A stretch of DNA of 64,000 nt from Cellulosimicrobium cellulans. GTDB lineage: Bacteria > Actinomycetota > Actinomycetes > Actinomycetales > Cellulomonadaceae. Below the pieces are notes generated by a model. That model was not told the origin of the DNA, made no database searches, and saw nothing but the letters and a program-made list of their open reading frames with translations. A program made the translations under genes and the position numbers. Below, one piece after another: positions 53,831 through 62,012 of the stretch. Each line of letters begins with the position of its first letter. Positions within the stretch are counted from its first letter, which is position 1. Location of the stretch: NCBI RefSeq assembly GCF_006539945.1, contig NZ_BJNZ01000002.1, forward strand, positions 220,622-284,621, read 5' to 3'.

Positions 53831-53839
53831 CGTCGACGT

Positions 53840-55243
53840 TCAGCGGCGCGCGAGCCGCGCGAGGAGCGCCTGCGCGGGGACGCACACCGCGCCCATGGCC
53901 TGCACGTCGTCCGACACCGCGCGGTCGCTCGTCACGACGACGACGGGGCGGCCCGCGGGCTCGGCGGCGACCAGCCGGCGGATGAGGTCGTCGGCGATCT
54001 CCCCCGACGAGAAGAGCACGCGCACGCCGCGCGGGGCGTGCACCGGTCGGGCGGCGACGTCGGCGCCGTCGAAGCACACCGTGACCTCGGTGCCTCCCGC
54101 CGCGACGCGCAGGAGCCCGCTGAGGAGCCGGTCGCGCTGCTCGGCGAGCGTGAGCTCGCCGAAGCCGGTCTTGGTCACGTTGTAGCCGTCGACGACGAGG
54201 TGGGTGCGCGGGACGGAGAGGAGGTCGCCGAGCAGCGCGGGGTCGTCCGCCGCGCGCCCGCGCGACCCGGGCCGCGGTCGCGCGGCGGCGTCCGGGAGGG
54301 TCGCGGCGACGTCGTCGGCCGGGGTCGTCGTGGCGGGCCCCAGCGCGAGCTCGCGCCGCAGCCCGGCGGCCGCGTCGACCACCGTGTCGAGCAGGAGTCG
54401 CGCGCGTGCGGTCGCGACGTCGGCCGCCGACGTCCGCGCACGCCGCGCCTCGTCCCGTTCCGCGCGCGCCCGGGCGAGCTCGACCCCCGCGGCGCGGCGC
54501 TCGTCGCGCGCTTCGCGCAGCGCCCCGTCCGCCTCCGCCCGCTCGGCCGACGCCGCCTCGAGGGCCGCCCGGGCCTCCGCCCGCGCCCGGTCGGCGTCCG
54601 CGCGCAGCCGCCGCTCGGCGCGGCGTGCGCCCGCGAGCTCCGCCGTCGCGGCGTCCGCGCGCGCGGCGGCGTCGCGTGCCTGCGTCCTCAGCTCCTCGAC
54701 CTGCGCGGCCAGCCGGTCACGGTCGCGACGCAACCGGGCGACCTCGCTGCGCTCCGAGCGTTCGGTGCGCAGCGTCGCGTCGAGCGCGCGGGCGCGCTCC
54801 ACGGCCGCTTCCCAGCCGTCCGGACGCAGCAGGAAGGCACCGGCGGCGCGCTCGTGGACGAGGGCTGGCGCGGTGGGGTCCTCGTCGCCCGTCTCCGCCA
54901 CGGCGTCGGCACGCGATACCGGCGTGAGGTCGTCGGGCAGTCCCGGGTCGTCCGGGACCGAGGGATCCGGCGGCACACCCGTCGCGGTCCCGTGCTCGCG
55001 CGACCAGGCGGCGGCGACGGCGTGGCGGAACCCGGCGTCGTCGACCAGGGCGCGCCACAACGGCGCCGCACCGGCCGACGCGCGTCGGCGGGGTGCGAAG
55101 GCCTTGACCCGTTGCAGGGCGACGGGGACGAGGACCGGGTCGAGCGTGCCGAGCACGTCCGCCGCCGCCTCGACGAGCAGCGCGCGCACCGCCGTCGGGA
55201 CGCCGCCGACGAGTTCCTCCTCGTCCGGCCTCTCGGCCACCAT
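53840..55243 (-). CDS. NYN-domain protein with long coiled coil
   Basis: 467 residues. The N-terminal third is a helical domain of unknown type. A long Arg/Ala/Glu-rich coiled coil follows (about 165-290), then a disordered linker and a C-terminal NYN (PIN-like) domain (about 345-467). The acidic residues expected for a nuclease site are in VVDGYNV, CFDGAD and VVVTSDRAVSDD. NYN domains cut RNA. The actinobacterial two-part form with a coiled coil is uncharacterised. The ATG follows GGGAGG. Divergent from the DEDDh/GIY-YIG gene. Confidence 0.87.
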   Translation of the reverse strand: MVAERPDEEELVGGVPTAVRALLVEAAADVLGTLDPVLVPVALQRVKAFAPRRRASAGAAPLWRALVDDAGFRHAVAAAWSREHGTATGVPPDPSVPDDPGLPDDLTPVSRADAVAETGDEDPTAPALVHERAAGAFLLRPDGWEAAVERARALDATLRTERSERSEVARLRRDRDRLAAQVEELRTQARDAAARADAATAELAGARRAERRLRADADRARAEARAALEAASAERAEADGALREARDERRAAGVELARARAERDEARRARTSAADVATARARLLLDTVVDAAAGLRRELALGPATTTPADDVAATLPDAAARPRPGSRGRAADDPALLGDLLSVPRTHLVVDGYNVTKTGFGELTLAEQRDRLLSGLLRVAAGGTEVTVCFDGADVAARPVHAPRGVRVLFSSGEIADDLIRRLVAAEPAGRPVVVVTSDRAVSDDVQAMGAVCVPAQALLARLARR

Positions 55244-55408
55244 CCGCTGCGCCTCCCGCGTTCCTGTCGTCGGGGACTGCCCTGGGACATTTCGTCCCTG
55301 ATCGTCCCGATTCCCCCGGGCACCACCTTATGCCGTGCCCGTGCCCGAGCGGGGACCCCGCCACGTCCCGTCTCGGCCGTGTCGGTGGCCGCCGCTAGCC
55401 TCGCCGCC

Positions 55409-57253
55409 ATGCCGTCCGGACCCCTCCTCGCCTCCTCGCGCGAGGGGTCCGCGCCACGAGGCGTGCCCGTCCAGGCCACGCTCGACGACCTCGGGACGCC
55501 GCTGCGCGACGTGACGTTCGTCGTCGTCGACCTGGAGACCACGGGCGGGTCGCCCGCGGGGGCCGGGATCACGGAGATCGGCGCCGTCAAGGTGCGCGGC
55601 GGCGAGGTGCTCGGGGAGTTCCAGACGCTCGTGGACCCCGGCGTCCCGGTCCCGGCCTTCGTGGCCCGGCTGACGGGGATCACCTCGTCCATGGTCGCGA
55701 CCGCCCCGCGGATCGAGGCCGTCCTGCCGAGCTTCCTGGAGTTCGCGCGCGGCGCCGTGCTCGTCGCGCACAACGCGCCGTTCGACATCTCGTTCCTCAA
55801 GGCCGCATGCCGGGCAGCGGACTACGAGTGGCCCGGGTACCAGGTGCTCGACACCGTCCCGCTCGCACGCCGCGTCGTCACTCGCGACGAGGCTCCCAAC
55901 CACAAGCTCGCGACCCTCGCCGCGCTGTTCCGGGCCACGGTGACGCCCGAGCACCGGGCGCTCGCCGACGCGCGCGCCACGGTGGACGTGCTGCACGCGC
56001 TCCTGGCACGGCTCGGGCCGCTGGGCGTCACCCACCTCGAGGACCTCCCCGGCGCGACGGACCCGGTCCCGCAGGACGTGCGGCGCAAGCGGCACCTCGC
56101 GGACGACCTCCCGGACGCCCCCGGTGTCTACCTCTTCCGCGGGCCCGGGGACGAGGTCCTCTACGTCGGCACGTCGACGTCCATCCGGCGCCGCGTGCGG
56201 TCCTACTTCACCCGCTCCGAGAAGCGCAGCCGCATCACCGAGATGGTGCGCATCGCGCACGCCGTCACCCCGGTCGTGTGCGCGACGCCTCTCGAGGCGC
56301 AGGTGCGCGAGCTGCGCCTCATCGCGGAGCACGCACCGCGCTACAACCGGCGGTCGCGGCACCCCGAGCGCATGACCTGGATCAGGCTCACGGACGAGAC
56401 CTACCCCCGCCTGTCCGTCGTGCGGGACGTCCGCGCGCCGGCGGCGCACATCGGGCCGTTCGCGTCCAAGCACCAGGCCCAGGCCGCGGTCGACGCCCTC
56501 CACGACGCGTTCCCGCTGCGCCAGTGCACGCGCCGGCTCCCGATCGTCGCCTCGCCCGGGGCGACGGCGTGCGTCCTGGCGGAGATGGGGCGGTGCTCGG
56601 CGCCGTGCACGACCGTCGAGCTCGACACCGGGTACGCAGCCGTCGCCGCCGGCGTACGTGAGGCGTTCGAGGGCGACCCGGCGCACGTCGTCGCGGAGCT
56701 CGGACGCCGGATCGTCGCGCTCGCGCGCGACGAGCGGTTCGAGCAGGCGGGCGAGCTCACGCATCGCCTGCGGGCGTTCCTCGCGGGCGCGGCGCGCGCC
56801 CAGCGACTCGCTCCGCTCTCCGCGTGCGCCGAGCTCGTCGCCGCCCGCCCGACGGACGCCGGCGGCTGGGAGATCGTCGTGGTGCGCCACGCACGCCTGG
56901 CCGCGACCGGGGTGAGCGCCCCGGGCGCGGACCCGTGGCCGCTCGTCGACGCCCTCGTCGCGACGGCGGAGACCGTCGCCCCGCCCGTGCCGCCCGCCCC
57001 GGCCAGTCACCCCCACGAGGCCGAGATCCTGCTGTCGTGGCTTCAGGAGCCCGGGGTGCGGATCGTCGAAGTCACCGGCCCGTGGGCGTGCCCGGTCCGC
57101 TCGGCGGGCTCCCACGTCGACCTCGCCACCACGGCCCGCGACGTCGCGCGCCACGCCGGCCCGGGCGACCGCCCCGACCTGACGCACGCGGCGCCCGGCG
57201 TGACCGTAGAGTGGTCGCCAGTCGACGACCCGACCCCGGAGGAACCATGCTGA
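55409..57253 (+). CDS. DEDDh exonuclease fused to a GIY-YIG (UvrC-like) nuclease
   Basis: 614 residues. Residues ~30-205 are a DnaQ-type 3'-5' exonuclease with FVVVDLETTGG (ExoI), AHNAPFDISFL (ExoII) and HRALADARATVD (ExoIII). Residues ~220-330 are a GIY-YIG domain (PDAPGVYLFRGPGDEVLYVGTS...RRRVRSYF) like the UvrC N-terminus. The C-terminal part resembles the UvrC/Cho region but lacks UvrC's RNase H and HhH domains. Mycobacterial Rv2191 has this design and is also beside trpD and ctaE. Probably a DNA-repair enzyme. The ATG is 7 nt after TAGCCT (55396-55401), leaderless. Confidence 0.92.
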   Translation: MPSGPLLASSREGSAPRGVPVQATLDDLGTPLRDVTFVVVDLETTGGSPAGAGITEIGAVKVRGGEVLGEFQTLVDPGVPVPAFVARLTGITSSMVATAPRIEAVLPSFLEFARGAVLVAHNAPFDISFLKAACRAADYEWPGYQVLDTVPLARRVVTRDEAPNHKLATLAALFRATVTPEHRALADARATVDVLHALLARLGPLGVTHLEDLPGATDPVPQDVRRKRHLADDLPDAPGVYLFRGPGDEVLYVGTSTSIRRRVRSYFTRSEKRSRITEMVRIAHAVTPVVCATPLEAQVRELRLIAEHAPRYNRRSRHPERMTWIRLTDETYPRLSVVRDVRAPAAHIGPFASKHQAQAAVDALHDAFPLRQCTRRLPIVASPGATACVLAEMGRCSAPCTTVELDTGYAAVAAGVREAFEGDPAHVVAELGRRIVALARDERFEQAGELTHRLRAFLAGAARAQRLAPLSACAELVAARPTDAGGWEIVVVRHARLAATGVSAPGADPWPLVDALVATAETVAPPVPPAPASHPHEAEILLSWLQEPGVRIVEVTGPWACPVRSAGSHVDLATTARDVARHAGPGDRPDLTHAAPGVTVEWSPVDDPTPEEPC

Positions 57254-57528
57254 CCGCCATCGTCCTGATCGACACCGACCCCGCCCGCATCCCCGAGGTC
57301 GCGTCCGAGGTCGCGGACCTCAAGGGCGTCAGCGAGGTCTACTCGGTCACGGGCAAGGCGGACCTGGTGGCCATGGTCCGGGTCCAGGAGCACGACCAGC
57401 TCGCCGACGTCATCGCCGACCGCATCAGCAAGGTCCCGGGAGTCGTGCGCACCGAGACCTTCATCGCGTTCCGCGCCTACTCCAACGTCGACCTCGAGCA
57501 GGCGTTCGCGCTCGGCCTCGACGACTGA
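57247..57528 (+). CDS. Stand-alone Lrp/AsnC ligand-binding (RAM) domain protein
   Basis: 93 residues, one RAM/AsnC_trans_reg domain (VLIDTDPARIPEVASEVADLKGVSEVYSVTGKADLVAMV). There is no helix-turn-helix, so it cannot bind DNA like Lrp. Stand-alone RAM proteins bind amino acids and form rings. The ATG overlaps the end of the upstream nuclease gene by 7 bp, and GGAGG precedes it, so the two are co-transcribed. A functional link between the two is unknown. Convergent with trpD, whose pathway end-product tryptophan is one candidate ligand. Confidence 0.92.
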   Translation: MLTAIVLIDTDPARIPEVASEVADLKGVSEVYSVTGKADLVAMVRVQEHDQLADVIADRISKVPGVVRTETFIAFRAYSNVDLEQAFALGLDD

Positions 57529-57552
57529 CGAGACGGCCGGCGGCCGCCTCGT
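57527..57552. terminator. Probable bidirectional terminator hairpin
   Basis: Nearly perfect 12-13-bp arms (one mismatch) with a small centre overlap the stop of the RAM gene and lie before the convergent trpD end. Confidence 0.5.
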
Positions 57553-57564
57553 CCCGCCGGGTCG

Positions 57565-58662
57565 TCAGTCCCGCGCCGCAGCCTCGGCCCAGCGCGCGAG
57601 GACGTCGCGGGCCGCGCCCGAGTCCACGCTGCGCGCCGCGATCTCGTAGGCGGCGCGGAGGCGCGTGGCGAGCTCGCCTCCCGAGGTCCCGGGCAGCGTG
57701 CCGTCCGCGACGAGCCCCGCCGCCGCGTTGAGCAGCACGGTCTCCCGCACCGGCCCCGGCTCACCCGCCAGGAAGCGTCGCGCCACGTCGGCGTTGTGCG
57801 CCGCCTCGCCGCCCCGCAGGTCGGCGATCGTCACCGGCGCGAGGCCCAGGTCGGCGACCGGGTCGAGCCGCTGCTCGCTCACGACGCCGTCGCGCACCTC
57901 CCACACCGTCGCCCCGCCCGTCGCGGCGAGCTCGTCGAGCCCGTCGTCGCCGCGGAACACGAGCGCCGAGGTCCCGCGCCCCGCGAGCACCCCGGCGATG
58001 AGCGGCGCCATGCGCGCGTCCGCGACCCCGATGGCGGCCGCACGCGGCTGCGCGGGGTTCGTCAGCGGGCCGAGGACGTTGAACGCCGTCGGGATGCCGA
58101 GCTCCTTGCGCGCGACGCCCGCGTGGCGCATGGACGGGTGGAAGACCATGGCGAAGCAGAACGTGATGCCCGCCTCCTGCACGATGCGGGCCACGCGCTC
58201 GGGCCCGTGGTCGAGCCGGATGCCCAGCTCTTCGAGCACGTCCGCGGCGCCCGACGACGAGGTCGCGGCGCGGTTGCCGTGCTTGACGACCCGCACGCCG
58301 GCGCCCGCGATGACGAGCGAGGCCATCGTCGAGATGTTGACCGTGTGCGCGCGGTCTCCGCCCGTGCCGACGATGTCGACCGCCGGCCCGTCCACGGCGA
58401 ACCGGCTCGCGTGGGCCAGCATCGCGTCCGCGAGGCCCGTCAGCTCGGCGACGGTCTCACCCTTCGCGCGCAGCGCCACCAGGAAGCTCGCGAGCCGCAC
58501 GGGCGACACCTCGCCGGACATCACCTGGTCCATCGCCCAGGCGGTCGAGTCGGCGTCGAGGTCGTGCCCCGCGACGAGCTCGGTCAGCAGGCCGGGCCAC
58601 GTGAGCCCCGTGCCCGTCGAGTCGCTCGTGGTCGAGGCGGCGGGGTGCGGGGTGGCGGTCAC
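57565..58662 (-). CDS. trpD: Anthranilate phosphoribosyltransferase
   Basis: 365 residues. Joins anthranilate and PRPP in tryptophan synthesis. The PRPP motif [17 protein letters not shown] (about 95-111), [23 protein letters not shown] and [22 protein letters not shown] are all characteristic. An N-terminal extension of ~18 low-complexity residues precedes the domain. GTG start with GAAGGG upstream. It stands alone here, away from other trp genes, as in mycobacteria (Rv2192c). No leader peptide or attenuator is visible. Confidence 0.95.
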   Translation of the reverse strand: MTATPHPAASTTSDSTGTGLTWPGLLTELVAGHDLDADSTAWAMDQVMSGEVSPVRLASFLVALRAKGETVAELTGLADAMLAHASRFAVDGPAVDIVGTGGDRAHTVNISTMASLVIAGAGVRVVKHGNRAATSSSGAADVLEELGIRLDHGPERVARIVQEAGITFCFAMVFHPSMRHAGVARKELGIPTAFNVLGPLTNPAQPRAAAIGVADARMAPLIAGVLAGRGTSALVFRGDDGLDELAATGGATVWEVRDGVVSEQRLDPVADLGLAPVTIADLRGGEAAHNADVARRFLAGEPGPVRETVLLNAAAGLVADGTLPGTSGGELATRLRAAYEIAARSVDSGAARDVLARWAEAAARD

Positions 58663-58695
58663 GGGTGGCCCTTCGGCTGGTCGGTCTCCTGTCGG

Positions 58696-59133
58696 CTACC
58701 GCGTGCCGGCGGCACGCAGCAGGTCGGCGACGGCGCGCTGGAGGGCGACCGCGTCGAACGGTCGCGGCACCGCGTCGTCGGCGAGCGACCACGATGCTAG
58801 CCAACCGTCCTGCGGCCTGCCGGTGAGGACCAGGACGGGCGGGCAGCGGTAGACCTCGTTCTTGAGCTGGCGGCACAGACCCATGCCGCCGGCCTTGTCC
58901 GCCTCCCCGTCGAGGACGAGCAGGTCCCACCCGCCCGCGTCGGCGGAGGTCACGACGGCGGCCGGGGTCGCGACCTCGAGCCACTCGATGTCCGGCTGAC
59001 CCGCACCCAGCCGGCGCCCGACGGCGAGGCGCACCTGCTCGCGCACCGTCACGTCGTCGCTGTAGAGGAGGATGCGCGGCGCGCGCGGGGTCACGCTCGT
59101 GTCCCCGTGCGTCGTCGTCACGGTCGTCGTCAT
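58696..59133 (-). CDS. Receiver-like (CheY-fold) regulator with altered active site
   Basis: 145 residues. After a Thr-rich N-terminus comes a receiver domain (about 20-143) with the acidic pair Asp26-Asp27 (YSDDVTV), putative phospho-acceptor Asp75 (LLVLDGEA) and Thr104. The conserved Lys is replaced by Arg124 (AVPRPFD), so it is probably degenerate. No DNA-binding domain and no kinase gene are nearby. It is divergent from ctaE. I chose the ATG at 59133. A GTG at 59142 is also possible. trpD starts 33 bp downstream. Confidence 0.78.
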   Translation of the reverse strand: MTTTVTTTHGDTSVTPRAPRILLYSDDVTVREQVRLAVGRRLGAGQPDIEWLEVATPAAVVTSADAGGWDLLVLDGEADKAGGMGLCRQLKNEVYRCPPVLVLTGRPQDGWLASWSLADDAVPRPFDAVALQRAVADLLRAAGTR

Positions 59134-59316
59134 CGTCGTCACCGTCGCCTTCGTGGTTCCCTCGGGTGGTCCGGGAGGCCGCACCCGAGCACCTGTGGCG
59201 CGCGCGTCCCGACTGGCATCTTGGCACGTCGGAGCCGATTGCAGCACCCCCTCGCGCGGTGTCGGCACCGACCGGCGGAGCACCGGGGACCAAGGGCCCT
59301 GGCCGGCCCTGCGAGC

Positions 59317-59334
59317 GTGCCAGTTTCATGGCAC
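59317..59334. promoter_or_regulatory. Operator-like palindrome between the receiver gene and ctaE
   Basis: GTGCCA-GTTTCA-TGGCAC, 6-bp perfect arms with a 6-bp spacer, about 113 bp upstream of the ctaE -10 and about 184 bp upstream of the receiver gene start. Possible binding site for a respiration regulator. The protein is unknown. Confidence 0.4.
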
Positions 59335-59446
59335 TTAGCAGCGATCCGTCACCAAGTGCAGGTCTCCGTGGGAAGATCTGGAGACATTGTGAGATTCACC
59401 GCCTCCGGGCGGTCGTCTGCGTGCCGCGAAGGGGCCGTTCGTCGGC

Positions 59447-59452
59447 CATAAT
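59447..59452 (+). promoter_or_regulatory. -10 element of ctaE
   Basis: CATAAT, 7 nt before the GTG at 59460. It overlaps an in-frame ATG at 59451, which argues that translation starts at the GTG on a leaderless mRNA. Confidence 0.65.
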
Positions 59453-59459
59453 GGCTTCT

Positions 59460-60101
59460 GTGTCGACCGCAACGGCTGCCCCCCACGCCCATCAGCACGT
59501 GAGCGTCAACCGACCGAACCCCGTCTCGGTCGGGACGATCGTGTGGCTGGCCAGCGAGCTCATGTTCTTCGCCGGCCTCTTCGCCATGTACTTCACGGTC
59601 CGCGCCGTGATGCCCGCCGACGAGTGGGCCCTGCAAGCGGACAAGCTCAACCTGACCTTCGCGGCGATCAACACGACCGTCCTGGTGCTGTCGTCGGTGA
59701 CGTGCCAGATGGGCGTGTGGGCCGCCGAGCGCTTCCAGCCCGTGCGCACCGGATCGATCTTCCAGGTGAACCGCTGGGGGATGAACGAGTGGATGACCCT
59801 CACGTTCCTCATGGGTGCGTTCTTCATCGGTGGTCAGATCTTCGAGTACGCCGAGCTCGTCGAGCACGGCGTCTCGATCTCCTCGACGCCCTACGGCTCC
59901 GTCTTCTACATCACGACCGGCTTCCACGGCCTCCACGTCGTCGGTGGCCTGATCGCCTTCCTGTTCCTTCTCGGCCGCTCGTTCTCGGCCAAGAACTTCG
60001 GGCACCACGAGGCCACGACGGCCATCGTGACGTCCTACTACTGGCACTTCGTCGACGTCGTGTGGATCGCGCTGTTCTTCGTGATCTACATCTTGCGCTG
60101 A
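59460..60101 (+). CDS. ctaE: Cytochrome c oxidase subunit III
   Basis: 213 residues, five membrane helices as usual for actinobacterial Cta[23 protein letters not shown] (first helix), [10 protein letters not shown] and the final [27 protein letters not shown] are characteristic. Supports the catalytic subunit of the aa3 oxidase. I chose the GTG at 59460 over the ATG at 59451 because the -10 element CATAAT covers that ATG. It heads ctaE-qcrCAB, and bc1 and aa3 form a supercomplex in actinobacteria. ctaC and ctaD are not in the window. Confidence 0.95.
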   Translation: MSTATAAPHAHQHVSVNRPNPVSVGTIVWLASELMFFAGLFAMYFTVRAVMPADEWALQADKLNLTFAAINTTVLVLSSVTCQMGVWAAERFQPVRTGSIFQVNRWGMNEWMTLTFLMGAFFIGGQIFEYAELVEHGVSISSTPYGSVFYITTGFHGLHVVGGLIAFLFLLGRSFSAKNFGHHEATTAIVTSYYWHFVDVVWIALFFVIYILR

Positions 60102-60174
60102 CGACACGCCCGGGGTCCGCCCCGGTCCGCCCACCCGCCCCCTGCTCCCCCACCTGCGAGACGAGGATCATTTC

Positions 60175-60954
60175 GTGAAGGCACTCGCCGCCCGCAGACA
60201 CCACCGCCTCGCGCCGGTCGTGCTGCTGCTGCTGGCGCTGCTGGTCACCGGTGGCGTCTACGCCGCCTTTGCACCGACCCCGGCCAACGCCGAGACCGCC
60301 AGCACCGAGGACATCGAGACCGGCCAGAAGCTGTTCCAGGCCAACTGCGCCACGTGCCACGGCCCGAACGCCGAAGGCACGGACACGGCTCCGTCGCTCG
60401 TCGGTGTCGGCGCCGCGTCCGTCGACTTCCAGGTGTCCACCGGCCGCATGCCCATGCAGATGGACGGTCCGCAGGCCATCCAGAAGCCTCGCCAGTTCGA
60501 CGAGGAGCAGACGGCGCAGCTCGCCGCCTACGTCGCCTCGCTCGGTGCCGGCCCGGCGATCCCGACGGACGAGCAGGTCGACGCCTCGCTCGGCGACGTC
60601 GCGAACGGCGCCGCGATCTTCCGCACCAACTGCGCGATGTGCCACAACGCCGTCGGGGCGGGCGGCGCGCTCTCCGAGGGCAAGTTCGCGCCCCCGCTGT
60701 GGGAGACGTCGGAGCGCAACCTCTACCAGGCGATGCTCACCGGCCCGCAGTCGATGCCGGTCTTCAACGACGCGACCATCACGCCGGAGGAGAAGCGGGA
60801 CGTCATCGCGTTCCTCGTCGACCAGCGCGAGGGCTCGGCCGGTGGCCTCTCGCTCGGCTCGCTCGGCCCCGTCAGCGAGGGCCTGTGGGCCTGGATCGTC
60901 GGAATGGGCCTCCTCATCGGGGCCGCAGTGTGGATCGGAGCGAAGTCCTCGTGA
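60175..60954 (+). CDS. qcrC: Diheme cytochrome c subunit of the bc1 complex (QcrC)
   Basis: 259 residues. N-terminal membrane anchor (about 12-32), two cytochrome c domains with heme sites CATCH (Cys58, Cys61, His62) and CAMCH (Cys153, Cys156, His157), and a C-terminal membrane helix (about 238-256). The diheme form replaces soluble cytochrome c and passes electrons directly to the oxidase. GTG with GAGGATC upstream. The stop overlaps the qcrA start (GTGA). Methionines in GRMPMQM and SMPVF are likely axial ligands. Confidence 0.96.
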   Translation: MKALAARRHHRLAPVVLLLLALLVTGGVYAAFAPTPANAETASTEDIETGQKLFQANCATCHGPNAEGTDTAPSLVGVGAASVDFQVSTGRMPMQMDGPQAIQKPRQFDEEQTAQLAAYVASLGAGPAIPTDEQVDASLGDVANGAAIFRTNCAMCHNAVGAGGALSEGKFAPPLWETSERNLYQAMLTGPQSMPVFNDATITPEEKRDVIAFLVDQREGSAGGLSLGSLGPVSEGLWAWIVGMGLLIGAAVWIGAKSS

Positions 60955-62012
60955 GCGACTACCAGAACCCCCGGTCGCCCGAGTCCTCGCACCGCGAGGT
61001 CGGGCACCGCGAGGAGCACGGCACCCTCGAGACGTTCCCGGACCCGGGGCTTCCCGAGCACAAGACCCGCATGGCGGACCGCGACCCGAAGGCGGCGAAG
61101 CGCGCCGAGCGCCAGGTCGCGACCCTCTTCGGCATCTCGGTGATCGGCACGATCGCCGCGCTCGTCGTGTACTTCGTCATCCCGCCGGACGGGACCACGG
61201 CGGGCGTGCGCCTGTCGACGCTCTCGCTCGGCGTGGCCATCGCCTTCGCGCTGCTCGGCATCGGACTCGGCGCCGTGCACTGGGCGAAGGTGCTCATGTC
61301 CGACCACGAGAAGGTCGACGAGCGCCACCCGATCGCGAGCGACGCCGAGACCCGTGTCGGCGCGATCGCCGAGCTCGAGGCCGGCGCCAAGGACTCGGGC
61401 ATCGCCCGCCGCGGCGTCCTCAAGGGTGCGGTCATCTCCGCGCTCGCACTGTTCCCCCTCACCATCGCCGTCCCGCTCGTCGGCAGCGTCGGTGGCGACT
61501 GGAACGTCTCGAAGTTCAAGCACACCCTCTGGAAGCCCGGGACGCGCCTCGCGATCGACCCCTCCGGCCGGCCCATCAAGGCGGCGGACGTGACGATCGG
61601 CTCGGTCGTGCACATCATCCCGGAGGCCTCCCAGGAGGAGATGCAGTCCCACGAGTGGATCACGGAGAAGGCCAAGGCGGTCGTCCTGCTGGTCCGTCTC
61701 GACCCGCGCGACATCGTGTCCGACCAGTCCCCCGAGGGTGAGACCTGGTCGTACGACGGGATCGTCGCGTTCTCCAAGATCTGCACGCACGTCGGCTGCC
61801 CCGTGGCGCTCTACGAGCAGCAGACGCACCACCTGCTGTGCCCGTGCCACCAGTCGACGTTCGACGTGGCCGACAGCGCGAAGGTGGTCTTCGGGCCCGC
61901 GAAGCGGCCCCTGCCGCAGCTGCCGATCACCGTTGATGACGAGGGCTACCTGGTCGCCCAGAGCGACTTCCACGAGCCCATCGGCCCGAGCTTCTGGGAG
62001 CGTCTGAAGTGA
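60951..62012 (+). CDS. qcrA: Rieske iron-sulfur subunit of the bc1 complex (QcrA)
   Basis: 353 residues. Acidic cytoplasmic N-terminus, three membrane helices (about 60-80, 88-108 and 155-178) rather than one, as in actinobacterial QcrA. The Rieske domain ligands are CTHVGC (Cys278, His280) and CPCHQS (Cys297, His300), with Cys283 and Cys299 as the disulfide pair. RRGVLKG before helix 3 resembles a Tat signal. GTGA overlaps link it to qcrC and qcrB. Confidence 0.96.
   Translation: MSDYQNPRSPESSHREVGHREEHGTLETFPDPGLPEHKTRMADRDPKAAKRAERQVATLFGISVIGTIAALVVYFVIPPDGTTAGVRLSTLSLGVAIAFALLGIGLGAVHWAKVLMSDHEKVDERHPIASDAETRVGAIAELEAGAKDSGIARRGVLKGAVISALALFPLTIAVPLVGSVGGDWNVSKFKHTLWKPGTRLAIDPSGRPIKAADVTIGSVVHIIPEASQEEMQSHEWITEKAKAVVLLVRLDPRDIVSDQSPEGETWSYDGIVAFSKICTHVGCPVALYEQQTHHLLCPCHQSTFDVADSAKVVFGPAKRPLPQLPITVDDEGYLVAQSDFHEPIGPSFWERLK

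Larger units (their letters stand above)
59134..59459. other. Intergenic region between the receiver gene and ctaE
   Basis: 326 bp with no supported gene. It holds a palindrome at 59317-59334 and the ctaE -10 at 59447-59452. TGGCA-like half-sites recur around 59213-59228. Nothing else is apparent. Confidence 0.5.

Noticed and set aside
57565..58695. Tryptophan attenuator or leader peptide before trpD
   Set aside because: Only 33 bp separate trpD from the upstream gene. No Trp-codon run or alternative stems are visible.
59213..59240. Sigma-54-like promoter (TGGCAC ... TTGC)
   Set aside because: The spacing between the two halves is about 11 bp rather than 4-5, and actinobacteria generally lack sigma-54.
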